Source: Candidatus Omnitrophota bacterium (GTDB lineage Bacteria; Omnitrophota; Gorgyraeia; Tantalellales; Tantalellaceae). From it: a stretch of DNA of 5,157 nt. The notes under the pieces were generated by a model, which was not told the origin of the DNA, ran no database searches, and saw only the letters and a program-made list of their open reading frames with translations. The position numbers were made by a program, and so were the translations under genes. Of the stretch, positions 1 through 5,109 are shown in pieces. Numbering within the stretch: the stretch's first letter is position 1; the number at the start of each line of letters is the position of its first letter. Location of the stretch: assembly GCA_018814505.1 (NCBI GenBank), contig JAHIZQ010000219.1:1-5157 (forward strand), read 5' to 3'.

Positions 1-1
1 A

Positions 2-76
2 AACCTATGGGTAAAAGTCTATGACAAATGGAAAAAAGACCCCACCGCCCTGCAGGAACTTGGATATTCAGACTAA
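2..76 (+). CDS. C-terminal fragment of an unidentified protein
   Basis: The window opens inside a reading frame that runs without interruption from base 2 to a TAA at 74-76, giving 24 residues. The peptide begins NLWVKVYDKW and ends in LQELGYSD. It is rich in Trp, Lys and Tyr and looks like a genuine soluble protein tail rather than random translation. Its start and nearly all of the protein lie upstream of the window, so I cannot assign a family or function. It converges on the HAD phosphatase gene, with only 14 nt between the two stop codons, which supports this being a real gene end. The call rests on open frame, composition and tight convergent spacing only. Confidence 0.55.
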   Translation, partial: NLWVKVYDKWKKDPTALQELGYSD

Positions 77-110
77 ATATCGGATTAAAACTATACTTTA
101 AATCCGTATT
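76..110. terminator. Possible bidirectional terminator-like hairpin between convergent genes
   Basis: Bases 81-86 (CGGATT) pair perfectly with 101-106 (AATCCG). The stem extends inward as 87-89 with 97-99 (A100 bulged) and outward as 76-79 with 107-110 (T80 bulged), leaving a 7-nt loop at 90-96. The structure overlaps the stop codons of both convergent genes (74-76 on +, 91-93 on -), which is where a shared terminator would sit. It is A/T-rich and has no strong run of T on either exit side, so it may be a weak terminator, a 3'-end stabilising hairpin, or chance. Confidence 0.35.
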
Positions 111-708
111 CCAAGAGTTTCTCGCGAAAAGCCTTGTGATCAGTAAACTGAAATGCGCGTATACCCATAACCCTGGCAGAGTCTATTAAATCCGCACGGT
201 CGTCGGTATAAAAAGTTTCTTTAGGCAAACTATCGGCAAGTTTTAATGCTCTAACAAATATTTCAGGATGGGGTTTCTGCACACCTTCTTCATGCGAAAC
301 AATGTATTCGTCTAAAAGATCAAGTATCTTGTACTGTTTTCTGACATGTTCATAATGAACCTCATTCGTATTTGAAACCAGTATCAATTTAATGTCAGGA
401 TAACTATTCTTAAGATTTTTTATAATCTCTTCCATTTCAGGATATGGGCTAAGAACCTCGTTCCATAATTTGTAAAAGTCACTAAATTTGATATCTAGCT
501 TAAATAGCTTTTTGGTTCTGGAAAAAAACTGTGAAGATGTTATTTTGCCTTCCATATACTTATTGGCATTATCTGAATCCATAAAATAATCAATAACTGC
601 GCCTTGCTTAAATTTTCCGCAAGACCGGATTCCCTCTTCCAAAACTTCAGGACGCACTTTAACGATAACATTACCCAAATCGAAAAATATAGTTTTGATC
701 TTTACCAT
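91..708 (-). CDS. HAD-superfamily phosphatase, YihX-like
   Basis: This encodes a 205-residue soluble, presumably cytoplasmic protein with all four HAD motifs in order. Motif I is FFDLGNVIV with nucleophile D10. Motif II is VSNTN (S112, N113). The motif III Lys is K145 in QKPHPEIF. Motif IV is TDDRAD (D169, D170) followed by a DSARVMGI helix. A helical C1-type cap lies between motifs I and II, about residues 17-90, including YMEGKITSSQFF. Length and motif style match HAD family IA hydrolases such as E. coli YihX, a sugar-phosphate phosphatase. The second acidic residue of the usual DxD is Gly12, as is common in the FDLGNV/FDLGGV subgroup, so dephosphorylation of a small phosphorylated metabolite is inferred and the substrate is unknown. 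The start is supported by an AGGTGA Shine-Dalgarno sequence a few bases upstream of ATG at 706-708 and by a good promoter at 733-761. It is monocistronic as far as visible. Confidence 0.88.
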   Translation of the reverse strand: MVKIKTIFFDLGNVIVKVRPEVLEEGIRSCGKFKQGAVIDYFMDSDNANKYMEGKITSSQFFSRTKKLFKLDIKFSDFYKLWNEVLSPYPEMEEIIKNLKNSYPDIKLILVSNTNEVHYEHVRKQYKILDLLDEYIVSHEEGVQKPHPEIFVRALKLADSLPKETFYTDDRADLIDSARVMGIRAFQFTDHKAFREKLLEYGFKV

Positions 709-732
709 AATTCACCTACTTGTTTTTAACCC

Positions 733-761
733 ATTATCAGCAAAACCTGTCATGAGGTCAA
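733..761 (-). promoter_or_regulatory. Sigma70-like promoter for the HAD phosphatase gene
   Basis: Read on the minus strand, TTGACC (756-761) and GATAAT (733-738) are separated by 17 bp. Each hexamer matches the sigma70 consensus at 5 of 6 positions. Transcription would begin near 725, giving a leader of under 20 nt that still contains the AGGTGA ribosome site before the ATG at 708. This is the best-matching chromosomal promoter in the window. Confidence 0.65.
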
Positions 762-797
762 GAACTAGTTTTCACAAGCCCATATTATATCTTTTTA

Positions 798-826
798 TAG
801 ACATACTGCGGTAAATTTGCTACACT
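798..826 (+). promoter_or_regulatory. Extended -10 promoter for the secreted-protein gene
   Basis: TAGACA (798-803, 5 of 6 to the -35 consensus) and TACACT (821-826, 4 of 6 to the -10) are separated by 17 bp. A TG one base upstream of the -10 (TGC before TACACT) forms an extended -10. Transcription would start near 833, leaving a leader of about 40 nt to the ATG at 873 or about 80 nt to the ATG at 912. It points away from the promoter at 733-761, so the two define a compact divergent control region. No further operator-like repeats were seen in 709-872. Confidence 0.5.
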
Positions 827-911
827 AATCTGGCTTTTTTAAGCATAACTCAATATTTTAGCCTTACAACCTATGCCGTTTTTAAAACAAAAACAGTATC
901 AAAATAAACAC

Positions 912-2723
912 ATGAAACAAATAACCAAAATAACATCCATTTTACTGTCTTTTATTTTTTTAACTAGTGAGATTTGCCCCCTTTATGCGGCACATAATTT
1001 GGCCATATGGTCAACCAATGATCCTAAACCTTTGCAACCTCAAACAAATAACAGAATAGCAAAAACATTAAAACCAAATGCCGTTGGCAATGGCGAGCCC
1101 TTATTGAATTTGATAAAAGGCTCTCTTCCTAAACAAATGGAGATTTCTCAAAACATTCACCAAGACATAACGCAAAAAATACAAGAAGCAATAGATCTAG
1201 CGATAGCACTGCACTTACAAAACCAGCACAAAATACCCCCACAACATGAACCAAAGAAAAACCAAATTCTAAAAAACTTATTTATGTTCCAGACACATCT
1301 TAAAGAAAGCCTTTATTTATATAATTCTTCCAAAACAATAACAAGCCCTGAAGATTATTTGTTGGGATTCACCTGGTTTAAGAGCGCGCCTCACTCAAAT
1401 AGTTCCAAATATTTGGGTAAAGATCCTGTTATTATTAGAAGATTGTATGATCAATCTATTCGCCTTTTAGCGCAAGATATTTACCATGACTGTATTCCTG
1501 AACACTTAAAAATTATTAGTTCGGGCGTTTTAGAAGAAGTGGACAGTACTAGCCACAAAACTAATTATCAGGAAATTCAAACTGCTATTTTTAATGAGTA
1601 CGATGAAAATGGAATTATAATGAAAGACGAAGTGAAAGAATTAGGTAATTTTTACCGTAATATTATTGATGAAGTTTTATTCAGAGAACACCCTGACGTG
1701 GAAAACACAATAAATAAACTCTTTGATATCAAAATAGACAAACCCACTCTTTTACAAAAAGCATTACAACGTGTTATGGATAAAACTCTACTATCATTAT
1801 CAGCATTAATAGTTTCTGGTGAAAAATATATTACATCTGAATCAAATAGTGCCGAGTTCAACCAGGAACTTACTTTTTTATCACAAACAGTCCAAAACAA
1901 AAATTCTTCGTGCATTGAAAAAGCATTAGCTTACAGCGCGCTATATTTAAGAGACACGAATGGATCCCGAGAATCGGCTGTTACATTTTTTAAAAACACA
2001 AAAAATTCTTTTGTTAAAGAAATCTCCCAGGAACTTTTTAATAACCCTGATAAATCTTTAAGTTTAATATTGCACACTTTTCATGCAACAATGCTTGATA
2101 AGAGTTATAAAAATCATTTTAAATTTTTAAATGTCGTTGAAAAACAAAAAATTTCTAAAAATATCGACCAGTCTATATTGGCAATTTGGGGGAATATAGA
2201 CGAAACGAATCCTTTTTCACCTAAAACTCAAAATGAATTAAAAGACATCTTAGAGCTCCATAAATTTAGAACAGGCCACGCTTTAGTCATTCCTAACACA
2301 ATAGCTTACCCTATATGCTTTGCTAAACTTTTCTATGAAGCAGATTTTAAATATGTTATCAATTTTATAAAAAAAACAAGTTCTTTACAGAATAAAGGTG
2401 CTCAATTAGCTGAGTTTCGCGATCACATGCTAAATGACTTTAATTTTTTGAAACTCTACACTATCAGCATCTTAATGGATCCGCATTATCTTGATACAGC
2501 ACAAAAAAAGAATAAAAAAATATTTGATGTAGCAATTAAAGATCTTTATGGCTACGCCCCTAAAATCCCATCTATCATTTCAAATGACAATGGACAAAAA
2601 TTATTAACTTTTGCCGCCCTAAACCTTGCACAATTTATTGTCTTCTACATAAAAAACAGTGAAATGATGAGCGACAATTATAAATACCGGCCAACGACAA
2701 TTATAATTACCGGAAAAAACTGA
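912..2723 (+). CDS. Putative secreted protein of unknown function, 3' end truncated by IS insertion
   Basis: I do not recognise the family. From ATG 912 the product is 603 residues; an in-frame ATG at 873 would add 13. I prefer 912 because it gives a compact signal peptide: MKQITK, a hydrophobic core ITSILLSFIFL, then CPLYA-A as a likely signal peptidase site near residues 26-27. Neither ATG has a clear Shine-Dalgarno sequence. The mature part is Lys/Asn/Ser/Ile-rich, mostly helical in character, with no obvious repeat, no catalytic motif I can name and no second strong membrane segment. Export to the periplasm or cell surface is therefore the main supportable statement. The frame enters the left end of the IS at 2665. 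The last 19 residues (beginning MMSDNYKYRP and ending at TGA 2721-2723) are encoded wholly or partly by transposon DNA, and the native stop is missing. The observed protein is thus a truncated chimera, possibly a pseudogene. Base composition is clearly more A/T-rich than the adjacent IS. Confidence 0.75.
   Translation: MKQITKITSILLSFIFLTSEICPLYAAHNLAIWSTNDPKPLQPQTNNRIAKTLKPNAVGNGEPLLNLIKGSLPKQMEISQNIHQDITQKIQEAIDLAIALHLQNQHKIPPQHEPKKNQILKNLFMFQTHLKESLYLYNSSKTITSPEDYLLGFTWFKSAPHSNSSKYLGKDPVIIRRLYDQSIRLLAQDIYHDCIPEHLKIISSGVLEEVDSTSHKTNYQEIQTAIFNEYDENGIIMKDEVKELGNFYRNIIDEVLFREHPDVENTINKLFDIKIDKPTLLQKALQRVMDKTLLSLSALIVSGEKYITSESNSAEFNQELTFLSQTVQNKNSSCIEKALAYSALYLRDTNGSRESAVTFFKNTKNSFVKEISQELFNNPDKSLSLILHTFHATMLDKSYKNHFKFLNVVEKQKISKNIDQSILAIWGNIDETNPFSPKTQNELKDILELHKFRTGHALVIPNTIAYPICFAKLFYEADFKYVINFIKKTSSLQNKGAQLAEFRDHMLNDFNFLKLYTISILMDPHYLDTAQKKNKKIFDVAIKDLYGYAPKIPSIISNDNGQKLLTFAALNLAQFIVFYIKNSEMMSDNYKYRPTTIIITGKN
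2665..2713 (+). repeat. IS left end: tip plus two 20-bp terminal repeats
   Basis: After the TGATGA tip, repeat L1 occupies 2671-2690 (GCGACAATTATAAATACCGG) and L2 occupies 2694-2713 (ACGACAATTATAATTACCGG), with CCA between them. L1 and L2 differ at only two positions. Both are inverted relative to the right end. Such repeats are the expected binding sites for IstA. The left end also encodes the terminal residues of the interrupted host gene, and L2 contains a perfect TATAAT at 2702-2707. Confidence 0.88.
2702..2707 (+). promoter_or_regulatory. Possible -10 element for istAB inside the left terminal repeat
   Basis: TATAAT at 2702-2707 is a perfect -10 hexamer on the coding strand, about 57 bp upstream of the istA start. 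The region 16-18 bp upstream of it (around 2678-2684, TTATAAA) is a poor -35. A solitary IS would therefore have only a weak native promoter, overlapping the presumed transposase binding site and so open to autorepression. Confidence 0.3.
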
Positions 2724-2751
2724 TCTAGATTACACTGTTTAGACTGAACAT

Positions 2752-2758
2752 GAGGAGG
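2752..2758 (+). promoter_or_regulatory. Shine-Dalgarno sequence of the first istA start
   Basis: GAGGAGG ends 5 nt before ATG 2764. An in-frame TAA at 2761-2763 lies directly before this ATG, so the reading frame cannot begin further upstream. This fixes the long IstA start. Confidence 0.85.
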
Positions 2759-2763
2759 TCTAA

Positions 2764-4254
2764 ATGGTTACAGATCAACAGGTAAGGAGGTTGAGAATGC
2801 TGGTAAACAGAGAAAGAAGTAAAGCACTCGCAGCGGCGAAGGCGGGAATGAGTGAAAAGACAGGCAGGAAATACATAAAAAGCGGCAAGTTGCCCAGTGA
2901 ATATGAACAGAACCGGGATTGGCGAACCAGAAAGTGTCCATTTGAGGGAGATTGGAGAGGGATTAAAGAGTATTTGGAAATAAACCCGGGGATAGAAGCA
3001 AAAACGATATTTGAGGAATTGCAGCGCAAGTATCCGGGCAAATACAAGGATGGGCAGTTGAGATCGTTACAGCGGAGGATAAAAGTGTGGAAAGCCACAG
3101 AAGGACCGGCAAAAGAGATATTTTTCACACAAGTGCATAACCCCGGAGAGCTTGGAGAATTTGATTTTACCCGGATGGGAGCACTTGGAATAACGATACG
3201 AAAAGAACCATTTCACCACATGATAGGCCATTTTGTATTGACGTATTCGAACTGGGAAGCTGGTAGTATATGTTATTCAGAGAGTTTTGAGAGTCTCAGT
3301 GAATGTTTACAGGATGCCTTATGGGAACTGGGAGGAGTCCCGGCGAATATGAGGACAGACCGATTATCTGCTGCGGTACATAAAGCGTGCAATCCTGAGG
3401 AATTCACCGTGAGGTATACACAACTACTTAAGCACTATGGGACTAAAGGAGAAAAAATACAAGCAGGGAAAGCTAATGAGAACGGAGATGTTGAGCAAAG
3501 GCATTATCGGTTCAAGAAAGCCGTAGAGCAGGCATTGATGCTTCGAGGGAGTAAAGATTTTAACAGCATAGATGAATACAAATTGTTTTTAAAAAAGTTA
3601 TTTCTGCAGCTTAATGCCGGCAGGAAAGACCGGCTTAAAGAAGAATATAAGGTATTACGCGCTCTACCCTGTTCCAAGAAGGACGCATCAAGTGTTTTGG
3701 AGTTCAAAGTTGGACCAAGCGGCACAATAAATGCCAAGCATAATGTATATTCTGTAAACAGCAGGCTTAAAGGCGAAAGGATCAAAGCACGTGTGCATTC
3801 GAATCATATTGAAATATGGTACGCTCAAAAGAAGGTAGACAGCTTCCCTCGGATACGCGGTGAGGGTAATCACCGTATCGATTACAGGCACATTATAGAA
3901 GGACTTGTTCGCAAACCTGGGGCATTTGAAAATTATAAGTACAGGGATGATCTATATCCAAATAGCCATTTTAGGATGGCATATGATCATCTTAAGAGGC
4001 ATACACCTGCCAACGCGAATAAGGAGTACTTAAAGATATTATACATCGCGTTTATGGAAGGAGAAGTTAAGGTGGATAGCGCCATACAGAATCTTTTAAC
4101 ATCCGGGGAACGGATTACGTCAACACTTGTTGAGGTGTTGGTAAAGAGTATGTCAGGAGAAATGAAATCACCGGAAGTTGAGGTAACTGATGTTGACCTA
4201 AAACAATATGACGCGCTATTATGTGTATACGCGGAGGAGGTATCCAATGCGTAA
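2764..4254 (+). CDS. istA: IS21-family transposase IstA (DDE type)
   Basis: This 496-residue protein is the catalytic recombinase that binds the IS ends and carries out strand cleavage and joining together with IstB. The N-terminus has a helix-turn-helix region (about residues 18-40; AAAKAGMSEKTGRKYIKSG), followed by a second DNA-binding part around WRTRKCPF and GQLRSLQRR. The RNase H-like core carries a plausible catalytic triad: D134 in GEFDFT, D199 in MRTDRLSAAV and E244 in NGDVEQRHYRFKKA. After the core comes a beta-rich segment (about 310-365; KHNVYSVNSRLKGERIKARV) and a helical tail (about 400-460; HFRMAYDHLKR). Order and length fit full-length IstA, with no frameshift. The long start ATG 2764 has a strong Shine-Dalgarno sequence. 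A second in-frame ATG at 2797 (M12) has its own, so two isoforms are likely. The end overlaps istB by 8 nt, implying translational coupling. The coding region is richer in G/C than the host gene upstream. Confidence 0.95.
   Translation: MVTDQQVRRLRMLVNRERSKALAAAKAGMSEKTGRKYIKSGKLPSEYEQNRDWRTRKCPFEGDWRGIKEYLEINPGIEAKTIFEELQRKYPGKYKDGQLRSLQRRIKVWKATEGPAKEIFFTQVHNPGELGEFDFTRMGALGITIRKEPFHHMIGHFVLTYSNWEAGSICYSESFESLSECLQDALWELGGVPANMRTDRLSAAVHKACNPEEFTVRYTQLLKHYGTKGEKIQAGKANENGDVEQRHYRFKKAVEQALMLRGSKDFNSIDEYKLFLKKLFLQLNAGRKDRLKEEYKVLRALPCSKKDASSVLEFKVGPSGTINAKHNVYSVNSRLKGERIKARVHSNHIEIWYAQKKVDSFPRIRGEGNHRIDYRHIIEGLVRKPGAFENYKYRDDLYPNSHFRMAYDHLKRHTPANANKEYLKILYIAFMEGEVKVDSAIQNLLTSGERITSTLVEVLVKSMSGEMKSPEVEVTDVDLKQYDALLCVYAEEVSNA
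2784..2790 (+). promoter_or_regulatory. Internal Shine-Dalgarno sequence for a second istA start (ATG 2797)
   Basis: AAGGAGG lies inside istA and ends 6 nt before an in-frame ATG at 2797-2799, codon 12. The match and spacing are as good as at the first start. In IS21 itself, istA is known to use two nearby starts to make transposase and a slightly shorter cointegrase. This site is the obvious counterpart, although its use here is inferred. Confidence 0.6.
4233..4240 (+). promoter_or_regulatory. Shine-Dalgarno sequence that fixes the istB start at 4247
   Basis: GGAGGAGG ends 6 nt before ATG 4247, inside the last codons of istA. An upstream in-frame ATG at 4208 has no comparable site and would add 13 residues (MTRYYVYTRRRYP) unlike the usual IstB N-terminus. 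The start at 4247 is therefore strongly preferred. Confidence 0.85.
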
Positions 4255-5020
4255 AAATAAAGTAGAAAAGGAACTAAACGAGCAGCTGAAAGAACTATGT
4301 TTAACAACAGTACAAAAGAGATATGCGGATATAGCGTCAATGGCCAGGCGAGAGACGCTAAGTTATGAAGAGTTCCTGCATGAACTATTGAAGGAAGAAA
4401 GTGAAGTACGGCAAAACAGGCGCCGTGAGAGATTGATGAAGGCCTCCAGGATACCGGAGGATAAAAACATAGATACTTTTGACTTGAAAAGATTGCCGTC
4501 AAAGGCAGCACAGCAAGCAAAAACGTTATTTACAGGAGCATTTATCGATTATACAGAAAACATTTTGGTATTTGGCAATCCCGGGAGCGGTAAAACACAT
4601 CTTTTATGTGCCATCGGCCAGGAAATAATAAAGACCGGTAGAAAAGTGTATTTTACTACTTGTAGCATACTGGTGCAGGAGCTCCTGCAAGCTAAACGTG
4701 ATCTAGTCTTGCCAAATATGCTGAAGAAGTTATCGAGGTTTGATGCGTTGATAATCGATGAGATAGGTTACGTTCAGCAGAACCGTGAAGAAATGGAAGT
4801 GTTATTCACGTTACTGGCTGAAAGATACGAAAGAGGAAGTATTATGCTGAGCAGTAACTTTCCATTTTCAAAATGGGAGAAAATATTTAAAGATCCCATG
4901 GTAACGGCAGCGGCTATAGACAGGCTGGTACACCATAGTGTGATCATAGAGCTGAATCTGCCGAGTTATAGAATGGATCATGCTAAAGTGGGGAAAAGCG
5001 GAAGAAAAATTAAAAAATAA
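4247..5020 (+). CDS. istB: IS21-family AAA+ ATPase IstB (transposition helper)
   Basis: This 257-residue ATPase belongs to the IstB/DnaC group of AAA+ proteins. It is the regulatory partner of IstA, assembling on target DNA and stimulating transposition. An N-terminal helical region (about 1-70) contains MARRETLSYEEFLHELLKEE, typical of IstB. The ATPase core shows Walker A GNPGSGKT (110-117), Walker B ALIIDE (167-172, D171 and E172), a sensor-1-like LSSNFPF (N204) and the IstB-type AAIDRLVHH box with R226. A basic tail (KVGKSGRKIKK) closes the protein. Length is normal for the family and all ATPase motifs are present, so it should be functional. ATG 4247 overlaps the istA stop (shared bases 4247-4254), which points to coupled translation from one mRNA. 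The nucleotide sequence after its stop holds DnaA-box-like sites, notable because IstB, DnaC and DnaA share the same ATPase clade. Confidence 0.95.
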   Translation: MRKNKVEKELNEQLKELCLTTVQKRYADIASMARRETLSYEEFLHELLKEESEVRQNRRRERLMKASRIPEDKNIDTFDLKRLPSKAAQQAKTLFTGAFIDYTENILVFGNPGSGKTHLLCAIGQEIIKTGRKVYFTTCSILVQELLQAKRDLVLPNMLKKLSRFDALIIDEIGYVQQNREEMEVLFTLLAERYERGSIMLSSNFPFSKWEKIFKDPMVTAAAIDRLVHHSVIIELNLPSYRMDHAKVGKSGRKIKK

Positions 5021-5022
5021 AG

Positions 5023-5050
5023 TTATCCACAGAATTGAGAGTTATTAACA
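5023..5050 (+). promoter_or_regulatory. Two tandem DnaA-box-like 9-mers in the IS right end
   Basis: TTATCCACA at 5023-5031 is a perfect consensus DnaA box (TTATNCACA). TTATTAACA at 5042-5050 matches with one mismatch, in the same orientation and 19 bp start to start, close to two helical turns. They begin just after the istB stop and lie outside the terminal repeats. A role in binding host DnaA is inferred from the sequence. A DnaA box in the outside end of IS50 is an established precedent. Chance occurrence of one such 9-mer cannot be excluded. Confidence 0.45.
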
Positions 5051-5109
5051 AAGAAAAAAAGAACCAAAAAAAGAAAGGCTACTACTACTATTATTTTTTT
5101 TATTAAAAA
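5051..5109 (+). other. Noncoding A-tract/T-tract linker of the IS right end
   Basis: This stretch has extreme strand asymmetry. An A-rich purine run at 5051-5078 holds two A7 tracts (5054-5060 and 5066-5072, 12 bp apart). A CTA repeated four times (5079-5090) and a T8 run (5094-5101) follow. A-tracts spaced near the helical repeat can bend DNA, which could help bring the IS ends together. The A-rich and T-rich arms could also pair weakly in RNA upstream of the T run, acting as an inefficient istAB terminator. No gene is seen here. Confidence 0.35.

Noticed and set aside
873..911. ATG at 873 as the start of the secreted-protein gene
   Set aside because: Not excluded, but it adds a polar 13-residue extension before an otherwise ideal signal peptide, and it has no better ribosome site than ATG 912.
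1652..1915. Minus-strand open frame of 87 codons inside the secreted-protein gene
   Set aside because: It is fully antisense to a much longer coherent frame with a signal peptide, and its translation has no recognisable features.
2775..3128. Minus-strand open frame of 117 codons inside istA
   Set aside because: It is antisense to the conserved N-terminal part of IstA; the hydrophobic, Leu/Ser-rich translation is typical of shadow frames.
4208..4246. Upstream ATG at 4208 as the istB start
   Set aside because: It lacks a Shine-Dalgarno sequence, while ATG 4247 has GGAGGAGG at ideal spacing and gives the usual IstB N-terminus.
4247..4254. Programmed frameshift joining IstA and IstB
   Set aside because: The overlap has a normal ATG with a strong SD for istB and no slippery heptamer was seen. 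Independent, coupled initiation explains it.
3987..4520. Minus-strand open frame of 177 codons across the istA/istB boundary
   Set aside because: It is antisense to two well-recognised transposition genes and has a low-complexity shadow composition. The two further minus-strand frames at 3504-3785 and 3688-3891 were rejected for the same reason.
5023..5050. DnaA boxes as a chromosomal or plasmid replication origin
   Set aside because: They lie inside the IS right end with no dnaA, rep gene or cluster of further boxes nearby. A role tied to the IS is more plausible.
5079..5090. CTA units as a CRISPR or iteron array
   Set aside because: It is a four-unit trinucleotide run with no spacers and no longer periodic unit.
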